Below, piece after piece: positions 44,823 through 53,525 of a DNA stretch of 64,000 nucleotides; position 1 is the stretch's first letter; every line of letters starts with the position of its first letter. The stretch lies in assembly GCA_041393415.1 (NCBI GenBank), contig JAWKKE010000001.1, positions 980,620 to 1,044,619 of the forward strand, read 5' to 3'. A program made the position numbers and the translations under genes. This stretch comes from Thermoleophilia bacterium. GTDB taxonomy: Bacteria; Actinomycetota; Thermoleophilia; UBA2241. The notes beneath the pieces are model-generated. The model had not been told where the DNA came from. It did no database searches and worked only from the letters and a program-made list of their open reading frames with translations.

Positions 44823-47211
44823 CGAGGAAGCGAACCTCTTTCGCATTCTTTTCGATGAAGTCGCGACGCGGCTCGACCTTGTCGCCCATGAGCATGGTGA
44901 AGACTTCATCCGCCGCTTGGACATCTTCCATCGACACCAGTTGCAGCGTGCGCGACATCGGGTTCATTGTGGTCTCCCAGAGCTGGTCCGGATTCATCTC
45001 GCCAAGGCCCTTGAAGCGCTGAAGCTGGATTCCCTCCTTGGCAAGCTCCACTATGTCGAGACGAAGTTCTTCGTAGCTTTGAGCTTCGGTCTTCCGGTTG
45101 CCGAGGTGGAGACTGAATGGAGGCGCGCCGACCATCTCAGCGACTCGAGCGTGCACACGTCGGAGCGAGGAGAACTCCCGACTCGAGATCGCCGCCCACG
45201 GAACCCTCAAGTTGACAGCCAGGCCGCTCTTACGCTCGACGAGTCGTGTCTCAACGGCCTCAGCGTCCTCGTCAATCGAGAGCACATCGACCACGTAGCG
45301 TTCGTCCGGGTTGCTGGCAAGAACGCGCTGCAGCGCCGCGAAGGTCTCGATGTCAGTCAAGATGATGGGACCGTTCTTGAGCCAGTCGATCAGCTCCCCT
45401 CCCCACTGACTCTTCAGCTTCTTCACCCAACCCTCATACTCGCCAAACAACTTGAGGAACCGCTGGTACTTGGCGTCCGAGAAGGTGAAGGTTCCGCGGC
45501 CATTCTCCACGCGAATCTGCTCGAGGCGCCCACGCAGGAGGATTTCCTCGAGCTGTACCTCTTTATGGATGTAGGTCTCCTGGTTCCCTTGCTTGAGGCG
45601 ATACAGCGGTGGCTGTGCGATATACACGTAGCCGGCCTCGACGAGCGGCTTCATGTGCCGGAACAAGAACGTCAGGATGAGCGTACGAATGTGCGACCCG
45701 TCGACATCGGCATCGGTCATGATGATGATCTTGTGATAGCGGGCCTGGGAGACGTCGAACTCGTCGCCGAGCCCCGCACCGATGGCACTGACCATCGTGA
45801 GAATCTCGTTGTTAGCAAGCATCTTGTCGATGCGCGCTTTCTCGACGTTGATGATCTTGCCGCGTAATGGAAGAATCGCTTGAAAACTCCGGTCGCGCGC
45901 CTGCTTGGCTGACCCACCGGCGGAATCACCCTCAACGAGATATATCTCGCTGAGCGCCGCGTCCTTGATGGAGCAGTCGGCCAGCTTCCCGGGAAGCGTA
46001 CTGCCCTCGAGTAGGCCCTTCCGCCGCGTTAGATCACGCGCCTTCCGCGCCGCATTGCGCGCTCGCGCGGCATTGATGGCCTTCTCGACAATCTGCCGCG
46101 CCTCACTGGGGTTCTCCTCGAGGAACTCGGCAAGCTTCTCGTTGACCGTAGTCGCAACCAGCGTGCTGATCTCGGTGTTGCCGAGCTTCGTCTTTGTTTG
46201 CCCCTCGAACTGTGGGTTCTTCAGCTTGACCGAAATCAGTGCGGTGAGGCCCTCGCGCATATCCTCGCCAGTGAGGTTGTCCTCCTTCTCCTTGAGGAGG
46301 TTCTTCTGGCGCGCGTAGTCATTCAGCGTACGCGTGAGCGCCGAACGAAAGCCGGTGAGATGCGAGCCGCCCTCGGTCGTGTTGATGTTGTTGGCAAACG
46401 TGAAGACCGACTCGTTATAGGACGAATTCCACTGCATCGCGACTTCGGCTGAACCGTCTTGCGTCTCGTTCTCGAAGTAGATGATCGTGCGGTGAATGGG
46501 GTCCTTTTCGCGGTTGATGTAGCTGACAAAGTCCCTGATGCCACCGTCGTACTTGAACGTCACGTTCTCGCCCTCGGCGCGCTCGTCGTTGAGAGAGATA
46601 CTCAGGCCTCTCGTGAGGAACGCGGTCTCGCGCAAGCGCTGCACGAGGACGCGATAGTCGTACTCGACCTCTTCGAAAATGTCGGGGTCGGCGAGAAACG
46701 AAACAGTGTTGCCGGTGGGAGCGTCCTTCGCGAGTTGCGCCTTCTGGACCAGATCGGTGACGGGGTTGCCGCGCTCAAACCGCTGATACCAGTGATAGCC
46801 GTCGCGGTGAATGTCGAGCTCAAGCCACTCGCTGAGTGCGTTGACGACCGACACGCCAACACCGTGAAGGCCACCGGACACCTTGTAGCCCGCTCCCCCG
46901 AACTTACCGCCCGCGTGCAGCATGGTGAGCACAATCGTGGCGGCAGGCAGGTTGTACTTCTCCATGATGCCGACTGGGATGCCGCGACCGTTGTCGGCCA
47001 CGGTGATGGAATTGTCGGGGTTGATGGTGACGGTGATGGCCGTGCAGTATCCGGCGAGTGCTTCGTCAACGGAGTTGTCGACGACTTCGTAAACCAAATG
47101 GTGGAGACCGCGAGGCCCAGTCGAACCGATGTACATACCCGGCCGCTCGCGCACCGGCTCCAGACCTTCGAGAACCTGGATGTCCTGCGCGTCATAGTGC
47201 GGCTGCTTCAC
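44815..47211 (-). CDS. gyrB: DNA gyrase subunit B
   Basis: About 798 residues. GHKL ATPase: VDNSVDEALAG, DNGRGIPVG, GGLHGVGVSVVNAL; TOPRIM: EGDSAGGSAKQARDR and DADVDGSHIRTL; C-terminal GLGEMNPDQLWETTMNP. An insert of about 165 residues lies between YRLKQGNQ and the GEMN motif (IHKEVQLEEILLRGRL onward), as in proteobacterial GyrB and longer than the usual about 640-650-residue actinobacterial form. GTG 47211 has AGCGAGG upstream and gives the usual N-terminus HYDAQDIQVLEGLEPVRERPGMYIG (start KQPHYDA). A TGCTATACT promoter lies upstream. Confidence 0.96.
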   Translation of the reverse strand: MKQPHYDAQDIQVLEGLEPVRERPGMYIGSTGPRGLHHLVYEVVDNSVDEALAGYCTAITVTINPDNSITVADNGRGIPVGIMEKYNLPAATIVLTMLHAGGKFGGAGYKVSGGLHGVGVSVVNALSEWLELDIHRDGYHWYQRFERGNPVTDLVQKAQLAKDAPTGNTVSFLADPDIFEEVEYDYRVLVQRLRETAFLTRGLSISLNDERAEGENVTFKYDGGIRDFVSYINREKDPIHRTIIYFENETQDGSAEVAMQWNSSYNESVFTFANNINTTEGGSHLTGFRSALTRTLNDYARQKNLLKEKEDNLTGEDMREGLTALISVKLKNPQFEGQTKTKLGNTEISTLVATTVNEKLAEFLEENPSEARQIVEKAINAARARNAARKARDLTRRKGLLEGSTLPGKLADCSIKDAALSEIYLVEGDSAGGSAKQARDRSFQAILPLRGKIINVEKARIDKMLANNEILTMVSAIGAGLGDEFDVSQARYHKIIIMTDADVDGSHIRTLILTFLFRHMKPLVEAGYVYIAQPPLYRLKQGNQETYIHKEVQLEEILLRGRLEQIRVENGRGTFTFSDAKYQRFLKLFGEYEGWVKKLKSQWGGELIDWLKNGPIILTDIETFAALQRVLASNPDERYVVDVLSIDEDAEAVETRLVERKSGLAVNLRVPWAAISSREFSSLRRVHARVAEMVGAPPFSLHLGNRKTEAQSYEELRLDIVELAKEGIQLQRFKGLGEMNPDQLWETTMNPMSRTLQLVSMEDVQAADEVFTMLMGDKVEPRRDFIEKNAKEVRFLDV

Positions 47212-47274
47212 GTAACCTCGCTCGCTGACAACGTAACCGTGGGAAGGGCGGCGGTCGGCTTTGGACCAGCTGTC

Positions 47275-47283
47275 AGTATAGCA
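47275..47283 (-). promoter_or_regulatory. extended -10 promoter element for gyrBA
   Basis: On the minus strand TGCTATACT lies about 60 bases upstream of the gyrB GTG. The TG of the extended -10 compensates for a weak -35. The same nine bases occur before the GHKL-HTH gene and the TatD-associated radical-SAM gene. Confidence 0.55.
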
Positions 47284-47398
47284 GAATGCGGAGGGACTCG
47301 CGATCTCACACCGCCGCATTATCGCCTGCAAAAGAGCTATTTCTCAGCTGATTAAGTCACCTCCTATGCCGTCCTCACGCCGATGCCGGGATGCAGGG

Positions 47399-47896
47399 TC
47401 ACTTGCGACCCATCGACGAGTCGAGCGCCTTCTCGATCGCACGCCGCAACCGCTCGTCACGAACCTCACAAGCAGCCGCCACTGCAGTCGATAGCGATCG
47501 GGCTTCAAGTCGAGGCGGTTCGACGCTCCGCTGCCGGCGATCGCTCGCCGTCTCACAACCCACTCGCCGATCCGGCATGGGATCGACGACGAGGCGCAGG
47601 CGCTCGATTGGGTTGTTGGGTGTCGTTCTCGCAATGCGCTCCAGTAGTTCACTACTCTGGAACTTGAGCTCACTCACCCAGATCGAGGAGTCGCACTCGA
47701 TTGTCAGAGTGCCATTGTGGAACCGTGACGGACGCGCAAATCTGTTGATGTTGGGTGGGCAGGCGCGTCGCCATGCGCCAAACGCCTTCGCCTGAACACC
47801 TGAACACAGATGCTCAACAGTAGGCGCCAAGACGTCCTTGATCGAACAGGGTGCGCCGACTCGTTGATCCTTACTACGCGTGACGTCGCCCATCAT
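47399..47896 (-). CDS. DUF721 protein, DciA-like helicase loader candidate
   Basis: 165 residues with the DUF721 core: segment KAFGAWRRACPPNINRFARPSRFHNGTLTIECDSS (core: FHNGTLTIECDSSIWVSEL). DUF721 proteins between recF and gyrB in Actinomycetota include DciA-type loaders that bring DnaB to the origin; that role is inferred here from family and position. The gene overlaps recF by four bases (ATGATGGG with TGA). No dnaB gene is in the window. Confidence 0.8.
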   Translation of the reverse strand: MMGDVTRSKDQRVGAPCSIKDVLAPTVEHLCSGVQAKAFGAWRRACPPNINRFARPSRFHNGTLTIECDSSIWVSELKFQSSELLERIARTTPNNPIERLRLVVDPMPDRRVGCETASDRRQRSVEPPRLEARSLSTAVAAACEVRDERLRRAIEKALDSSMGRK

Positions 47897-49119
47897 CTCG
47901 TATCACCTTGCTCGCCACTCGCGGAAGACGCGCGCTCCGGCTGTGCTACTGATCCACCGAGAGGTAACTCGATCACTGTAGCATTCTCCAACTCACTGTC
48001 TGTGAAGTAATATCGATTGGTCGTCGTCACAATCGCCTGACCAACCGCGGTCAGCCTGTCGACGAGAAGACGTCGTCGCACATCGTCAAGCTCACTCATG
48101 ACGTCATCCAAGAAGAGAATCCCACTCCTTCCACTGCGCCGCGCGGCGCTGTCTTCCTCCGCGAGGAGCAGCGCCAAGACCGCCAGGCGCTGCTCACCTT
48201 GAGATCCGAACAGCCGCAGATCACGACCCTCCGCGGGTGTTTCTGGCGAAGCACACACTCCTGACGTCTTGCGCGCTGGTACCTGATCACTTCCCCTCTC
48301 AGGCTCAGGCAATTCGATAAATCGCACGTCGTCCCTATGAGGTCCCAAAGATGTGAACCCGCGCCGCACCTCGCTATCCCGCCGGCGGCGCAACTCTTCA
48401 AGAACGGCGACTTCGTCGAAATCGAATGCCTCAAGTTGACTCACGAGTTGCAGAGCGTAACGCTCGTGCCTTGGCGTAAGCGCTGCGATCTCACATGAGA
48501 ATCGTTCACCTAACTCGCTGACGATCTCGCGGCGGTGGCAGCCCAGCATGACGGCCGAGCGGGCGTACTGTGCATCCCATGGTCCAAGGGCACGTTCTGA
48601 CGCTCCAGCCCGCACCGCGTCAAGTTGTGCATTTCGCTGCCGCCAGACCTCATTGAACTCACGCAGGGCGAGGGCGTATCGGCGATCGAGTCCCGCTGCA
48701 AATGCATCTATGTGGCCACGACGACGCGCTGGACTCCCCTTGACGAGTAGAAGGCTCTCCGGTACGAAGATGGCAGCCTGACTGCGCCGCCGGAGATCGT
48801 CAATTGAGTCAACCGGTAGCCCTGACCATTTCATCACTCGCCCAGCGCGCGGTGAGACTCCCACTTCGATCATTGCGGGCGGTGACCCGGATTCCTCCAG
48901 GACCACCTCGATACGAGCAAATGAGGCCCCCCACTGGATGAGCTTGTCTTCTCGTCGAGTCCGAGGGGACGCTGCGCGTAGCGCGAACCACGCACCTTCC
49001 AGGAGATTCGTCTTACCAGTGGCGTTCTCCCCTACGACGACATTCAGCCCAGGGCCGAATGAGGCCGTCGCATCGCAATACGATCGGAAATTGACGAGTT
49101 TCAGGGAGGTGACATGCAC
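47893..49119 (-). CDS. recF: DNA replication/repair protein RecF
   Basis: 408 residues. Walker A GENATGKTNLLEG, signature region LRLFGSQGEQRL (SxGxQ), and Walker B GILFLDDVMSELDD. RecF helps load RecA at gaps. The GTG at 49119 overlaps the end of the upstream S4 gene; a TTG six bases earlier is possible. A 30-residue Arg-rich extension further upstream is not credible because it lies in the S4 gene. Length is normal (about 360-400), with a slightly long C-terminus. Confidence 0.93.
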   Translation of the reverse strand: MHVTSLKLVNFRSYCDATASFGPGLNVVVGENATGKTNLLEGAWFALRAASPRTRREDKLIQWGASFARIEVVLEESGSPPAMIEVGVSPRAGRVMKWSGLPVDSIDDLRRRSQAAIFVPESLLLVKGSPARRRGHIDAFAAGLDRRYALALREFNEVWRQRNAQLDAVRAGASERALGPWDAQYARSAVMLGCHRREIVSELGERFSCEIAALTPRHERYALQLVSQLEAFDFDEVAVLEELRRRRDSEVRRGFTSLGPHRDDVRFIELPEPERGSDQVPARKTSGVCASPETPAEGRDLRLFGSQGEQRLAVLALLLAEEDSAARRSGRSGILFLDDVMSELDDVRRRLLVDRLTAVGQAIVTTTNRYYFTDSELENATVIELPLGGSVAQPERASSASGEQGDTR

Positions 49120-49289
49120 ACGCAATACTCTGCACCGGGAACAGCGACCACGTCGCCAACCTCGAGTCGGCGACCACGTCGCATCTCCACTCTGCCATTG
49201 ACTCTCACGTCGCCGCACTGGATTAGAATCTTGGCCTGTCCTCCAGTTGGGGCAACACCAGTGAGCTTCAGAAACGAGCCGAGCGTCAA
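49101..49289 (-). CDS. S4-domain RNA-binding protein (YaaA/RlbA type)
   Basis: 62 residues from a TTG start at 49289 with AGAGGA just upstream. The S4 core reads LGSFLKLTGVAPTGGQAKILI ... GDVRVNGRVEMRRGRRLEVGD (core: VNGRVEMRRGRRL). In many Gram-positives such a gene sits between dnaN and recF. It may bind rRNA, though the role is unclear. Residues DVVVRGS just upstream also look like part of the family, so translation could start earlier at a non-standard codon (CTG at 49310). It overlaps recF. Confidence 0.8.
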   Translation of the reverse strand: MTLGSFLKLTGVAPTGGQAKILIQCGDVRVNGRVEMRRGRRLEVGDVVAVPGAEYCVCMSPP

Positions 49290-49312
49290 CGATCCTCTGA
49301 CGACGACGTCGT

Positions 49313-50428
49313 TCAGTTGCTGAGTCGGATTGGCATGATCAGATACTGGAAGTCGTCGTGCTTGCTCCTTATCAACCCAGGACGCAGCGGGTTTGTGAAT
49401 CGCATACGCACCCGGTCCTCATCTACAGCGTCGATCCCGTCTATCAGGTATGCAGGGCTGAAACCGATCTCGAATGATTCCCCTGTGAAGTCCACGTCGA
49501 GCGTTTCCTCCGCCTGCCCCACGTCTTGGGTGACGGCTCTCATACTAAGGCGACCGGTAGTGAAGGTGAGACGAAGCGGAGCACTCTTCTGCGCAAGCAG
49601 ACTCACACGCCGCGCTGCAGAAATGAAGTCCGCCTTCGATATCTCTACTTCATGATCGAACGAGTCTGGGATCAACTGCTTATAGCTCGGAAACTGCCCG
49701 TCGATGAGCCGAGAAGCCACCCATACATCGCCCGCTCGCCGATTCATATGGAAGAGAATCTGGTTTTCACTGACGACGATGTCTATTTCAGGACTTCCGG
49801 AGGACGAGACAAGGCGCGACACCTCCGTGAGGGCCCGCACCGGCACGATAGCGTGAACATCTTCTGCCAGCGCCCGTTCAAGCGGAGCGTCACAGACCGC
49901 AAGACGATAACTGTCGGTCGCGACCATCCTGAGCTTGTCCCCAACAATACTCATGAGAACGCCTGTAAGGATTGGGCGCGTCTCATCCCGAGACGCTGCC
50001 CTGCCGACTTTGGAAAGCGTCTCGATGAGCGGTTCCTTGGCTACGCCGAGCGCTCCCTCGAGGGAGAAGACAGCCGTTTGAGGAAAGTCGCTCGCTGTCC
50101 AAGCATTAAGAGTGAAGCCTGCGTTTCCTGACCGCACGCGAAGCGTTGTCTCACTGCCCTCAAGATCGATCAACTCTTCAGCGAGGTTGCGAACCACATC
50201 TGAGAACAGGCGCGCGGGAACCACGAGCTCGCCTGTTCTTTCCACTTCCGCCTCGAGACTCGCCTTGATGGAGAGTTCCATGTCGGTGGCATACATGTCG
50301 AGACGACCTTCCTCGGTCGCTTCGAGGAGGATGCCGGAGAGGACCGGCAAAGTGCTTCGTGAAGACACACCTCGAGCCAGTATCGCCAGTGTCTCGACAA
50401 GTGTGGAACGATCGCAGGTGAACTTCAT
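49313..50428 (-). CDS. dnaN: DNA polymerase III sliding clamp (beta subunit)
   Basis: 371 residues, three-domain clamp. N-terminus KFTCDRSTLVETLAILARGV, then LPVLSGILLEA, and the C-terminal segment ending YLIMPIRL, which docks polymerase and other clamp partners. The three repeats have the expected spacing. ATG 50428 has AAGGAG upstream. It lies 301 bases after dnaA; that gap contains box-like sites that may bind DnaA. Confidence 0.96.
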   Translation of the reverse strand: MKFTCDRSTLVETLAILARGVSSRSTLPVLSGILLEATEEGRLDMYATDMELSIKASLEAEVERTGELVVPARLFSDVVRNLAEELIDLEGSETTLRVRSGNAGFTLNAWTASDFPQTAVFSLEGALGVAKEPLIETLSKVGRAASRDETRPILTGVLMSIVGDKLRMVATDSYRLAVCDAPLERALAEDVHAIVPVRALTEVSRLVSSSGSPEIDIVVSENQILFHMNRRAGDVWVASRLIDGQFPSYKQLIPDSFDHEVEISKADFISAARRVSLLAQKSAPLRLTFTTGRLSMRAVTQDVGQAEETLDVDFTGESFEIGFSPAYLIDGIDAVDEDRVRMRFTNPLRPGLIRSKHDDFQYLIMPIRLSN

Positions 50429-50549
50429 CCCGACTCCTTATGATCATGAGGAAGGAGTAGTACTTCTCGTCATCGTCATAGCTGCTGTTGACAACGAGGA
50501 GAACGCTCGATCCTCCTGCACACACGAGGTACGAGGGTGCTGACAGGCC

Positions 50550-50670
50550 TGTGGAAAACCAAACGGCAACTCGACCAGCCTGTGTGTCACGACCGTCTCT
50601 ACCGGAAGCATAGCTGATTCTGAGTCGTGTGGGAGAGAATTGTCCACCGGTCTTCCACGGTTCGTCCACG
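50550..50670. other. DnaA-box-like cluster between dnaA and dnaN
   Basis: Sites read TGTGGAAAA (50550-50558, minus orientation), TTGTCCACC (50640-50648), TCTTCCACG (50651-50659) and TCGTCCACG (50662-50670). The last three start exactly 11 bases apart, placing their cores on one face of the helix. Each differs from TTATCCACA or TTGTCCACA by one to three bases. This 301-base gap holds no gene. Confidence 0.55.
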
Positions 50671-50729
50671 CATCGGTGTTGACAAACCACTTCTTGGAGG
50701 TGCTCGCCTCGGGTGCCGCTCGTGGCGGC

Positions 50730-52169
50730 CTAGTGAGCAGACCGCAAGCGGGTCGTGATGAGTGTGACTAGGTCTTGAAGCTGCGGATCGTGACCGTCCT
50801 TGAGTTGTCGTTCGAGCTTGTCGACCGCGTAGAGAACGGTTGTGTGATGACGTCCGCCGAAACGGGCACCGATCTGCGGCAGCGACGTCTCTGTGAGGAC
50901 CCGTGATAGGTACATGGCCAACTGGCGAGCGTAGGCCACGTCCTGTGTGCGCCGATTGCCGCGCAGATCGTTGACATGAAGCCCGAACTGCTTGGCCACC
51001 TCCGCCTGAATCATGTCGACGGTTACTGCGTGCTGGTACGCTTGCGGCACGATGTCTCTGAGCGCCTCTTTTGTTACCTCGAGCGTCACGTCTACTCCAC
51101 GGAACGCCGCATAACTCACGACTCTGGTCAGCGCTCCGTAGAGTTCACGGATGTTTGTGGTTACGCGTGACGCGATCCATTCCAGGACTGCAGGTTCGCG
51201 AATCTCGAATTCTTCCCACTTGACCTGTTTTCTGAGGATGGCGATGCGTGTCTCCAGATCGGGTCTACTGATGTCAACGACGACGCCTTGGCCGAAACGT
51301 GAACGGAGGCGTTCCTCAAGGGCTTCGAGTTCGCGTGGCGGACGATCTGAGGTAATCACGATCTGCTTGCCGGCCTCGTAGAGGGCGTTGAACGTGTGGA
51401 AGAACTCGACCTGTGTTTGCTGCTTCTCAACCAAGAATTGAACATCATCGATGAGGAGAACGTCGTTCTGTCGGTAGGTCTGCTTGAATCCTTCAATGCG
51501 ATTCTTGTCGGTAACAGCATTAATGAAGTCGTCGGTGAATCGCTCTACGGTCACGTATCTCACTTGGAGTTCAGGGTGGTAATCCAGAGTGGCGTGGGCG
51601 ATAGCTTGAATGAGATGCGTCTTGCCGAGTCCCGTGTCCGCGTAGATAAACACGGGATTGTAGGCGCTCGCCGGAGATTCGGCGACGCTTCGGGCGACCG
51701 CTGCCGCGTACTGGTTATGAGGACCTTCGACGAAGCGGTCGAAGACGTAGCGAGGATTGAGGTCGCTTGTGTGTTGCGATGGTCGAGACTCGCGCGTGCG
51801 TGGCAGGCGCGACACTTCCTTAGTGTCCGTGCGTGGCACGCCATTGTCATTGGATGACGACCCATTGGTGTTCTGCGTAACAGCGGCGGCGCGCGGGTCG
51901 ACGACTACGTGGATCCCAATGCGGCCGCCGAGCACGTCCGACAAAGCATCGGCGACCATGCCTGAGAAGCGCTTCTCAATCCAGTCACGAGCGAAATCGT
52001 TCGGCACGCCAATGAGAAAGACGCCGTCTTCCAGGGCTAAGGGAACTGCTCTATCGAACCAGAACTTGTAGGCAGCATCGCTCAGGTGACCGCGAAGCTG
52101 TGCTTTCGCGTCCTCCCACACCATTGTCAGTTGCTCGTCCGTTGATACCTCGACGTGTGGCGGTCGCAT
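50730..52169 (-). CDS. dnaA: chromosomal replication initiator DnaA
   Basis: 479 residues. Domain I about 10-90; variable linker 95-135; AAA+ domain with Walker A GLGKTHL at 180-186, Walker B LLIDDVQFL, and the initiator motif; domain IV with QLAMYLSRVLTETSLPQIGARFGGRHHTTVLYAV (core: AMYLSRVLTETSLPQIG). Most homologues have GRDHTTV where this has GRHHTTV, a substitution in the DNA-contacting loop. ATG 52169 is used; no clear ribosome-binding site precedes it. It lies between the GHKL-HTH gene and dnaN, reading away from oriC. Confidence 0.97.
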   Translation of the reverse strand: MRPPHVEVSTDEQLTMVWEDAKAQLRGHLSDAAYKFWFDRAVPLALEDGVFLIGVPNDFARDWIEKRFSGMVADALSDVLGGRIGIHVVVDPRAAAVTQNTNGSSSNDNGVPRTDTKEVSRLPRTRESRPSQHTSDLNPRYVFDRFVEGPHNQYAAAVARSVAESPASAYNPVFIYADTGLGKTHLIQAIAHATLDYHPELQVRYVTVERFTDDFINAVTDKNRIEGFKQTYRQNDVLLIDDVQFLVEKQQTQVEFFHTFNALYEAGKQIVITSDRPPRELEALEERLRSRFGQGVVVDISRPDLETRIAILRKQVKWEEFEIREPAVLEWIASRVTTNIRELYGALTRVVSYAAFRGVDVTLEVTKEALRDIVPQAYQHAVTVDMIQAEVAKQFGLHVNDLRGNRRTQDVAYARQLAMYLSRVLTETSLPQIGARFGGRHHTTVLYAVDKLERQLKDGHDPQLQDLVTLITTRLRSAH

Positions 52170-52203
52170 AGAAGTTGACGGACCAGGGACAGATCAGAGG
52201 GGG

Positions 52204-53049
52204 TCAGAGAATGCTCTCAAGAAGGTGTAAACCCGCTTCTGCCAGTGCGCGCTTCCCGTCACCCAGAGCGTGAATCAACCCCATCTCCTGCAGTATAGCG
52301 AGTTCGCGGAAGGCTGTGGCGGGGGCAACGCCTAGTTCGCGTGCGATCGCAGTCGGCCCCGCGGCGCCCAGTTCCATGAGAAGGACTAGCACCTTGGTTT
52401 GCCTGGTGGTGAGCTTGACTGCAGGCTCTGTCACGTGGGGTTGGATCGAAGCACTGCCCGGTAGAGTGATGGTGAATACCGTCCCCCCGCCCAGGTTGTC
52501 TTCGATCGTCACGACACCACGGAGGAGTTCCAGCGATTCGCGAGCTATCGGGAGACCGGAGCCGACGCCGCGGATGATCTCGCGCTGAGCGGGAGTCGCT
52601 GTCGTGAATCCGGGTAGGAAGGCGCGTTCCTTGTCCTGGACGCCGGGGCCGTGGTCAGAGATGCGGATGGTTTGTCCGTTGTCGAGGATAGTAATCACGA
52701 CGTCTCTGAAGTAGGCATGAAGTAGGTTCTCAATGAGCTCTTGGATGACGGTATATGGTACGTGGCCCCCTTGTTCTCGACAGAAGCTATAGGTCTTCTC
52801 AGCCAACGAAGCAATCAGAGCCGGAAGATCCTTCTCTTCGATCGTGACGACGTGGGGTGGAGTCGTGAGGGCGTCGTAGATGGCGATCCTCGGAGCTGCG
52901 GGTCCAACCGGAAGAACGGGCAAGCTCTCGTCAATCGGAGGCGCCTTCCGCGCGCGCGGATCCGTGATACGGGTGGACGTCGCGACAGATGGCGGCGAGT
53001 CGTCGTCCTCGCGCGTCTCGGCGAGCAGCCTGTCGAGGAAGGACTCCAT
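52204..53049 (-). CDS. GHKL ATPase-winged-helix regulator beside dnaA
   Basis: 281 residues. After about 70 disordered residues comes an ATPase with N-box VIQELIENLLHAYF, G1 box ISDHGPGVQ and G2 GVGSGLPIARE, then a helix-turn-helix (about 210-281: TRQTKVLVLLMELGAAGPTAIARELGVAPATAFREL, core TAIARELGVAPATAFREL). No phospho-acceptor His domain is seen, so it is not a standard kinase; it may be a nucleotide-dependent transcription regulator. It is co-directional with dnaA, 34 bases upstream, and a TGCTATACT -10 ends only 10 bases from its ATG, implying a leaderless transcript that could also carry dnaA. Confidence 0.75.
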   Translation of the reverse strand: MESFLDRLLAETREDDDSPPSVATSTRITDPRARKAPPIDESLPVLPVGPAAPRIAIYDALTTPPHVVTIEEKDLPALIASLAEKTYSFCREQGGHVPYTVIQELIENLLHAYFRDVVITILDNGQTIRISDHGPGVQDKERAFLPGFTTATPAQREIIRGVGSGLPIARESLELLRGVVTIEDNLGGGTVFTITLPGSASIQPHVTEPAVKLTTRQTKVLVLLMELGAAGPTAIARELGVAPATAFRELAILQEMGLIHALGDGKRALAEAGLHLLESIL

Positions 53050-53059
53050 GGGGTCACCA

Positions 53060-53068
53060 AGTATAGCA
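53060..53068 (-). promoter_or_regulatory. extended -10 promoter, probably leaderless, for GHKL-HTH/dnaA
   Basis: TGCTATACT on the minus strand is followed by the ATG after 10 bases, so the transcript would begin at or a few bases before the start codon. This is the nearest promoter to dnaA. Confidence 0.5.
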
Positions 53069-53138
53069 AAGGCCGCGCGCCTCTCGGAAAAGGGTCGGGC
53101 ACGTCAGAAACGTCGATTTGCAGCGACAACCGTGATGT

Positions 53139-53463
53139 TATCCACAGAGTGTTCAGGATGTGTGGAGAGCTTCGCGGACGACTGCGGCCAGCAGTCACGG
53201 CGGGCGTGAGTTGTGGAGAAGAGGATTTCACGGAAGCCGATCATGCTCCTCTCGAAACGCCTCCGCTAGATCGCCACACCGCCGATGTCAGAGCAACTTG
53301 TCAACCGCGAGTTGTGGAAAGGAAATTGCTGGAAACCGCGACTTCCTTGGGCAACTGATGTGGGATCTTTGGAGCGTTCGGCAACTGGAGGCCGGGAGAA
53401 TCTTCTCCACGGGAAACGCGAGCCTGGGAGCACGCAAAAGCGCACATATCCACATTCTCCACA
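53139..53463. other. chromosomal replication origin oriC (DnaA-box region)
   Basis: Contains one perfect DnaA box TTATCCACA (53139-53147) and near matches on both strands: CTCTCCACA (53161-53169, minus), TTCTCCACA (53212-53220, minus), CTTTCCACA (53313-53321, minus), TTCTCCACG (53403-53411), and the adjacent pair ATATCCACA/TTCTCCACA (53446-53463). It lies at the switch from leftward to rightward genes, between dnaA's regulator and thiT. No protein gene fits here. A melted AT-rich element is not obvious in this GC-rich DNA. Confidence 0.8.
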
Positions 53464-53525
53464 GGTGGAGTTGAATGGTGGGGCGAAGCGCTGAAAAGCT
53501 GTCGTCTCCTTGCGTTCGATATACT

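Noticed and set aside
44746..45867. 373-codon frame antisense to gyrB
   Set aside because: Same reason; gyrB motifs are intact on the minus strand across this span.
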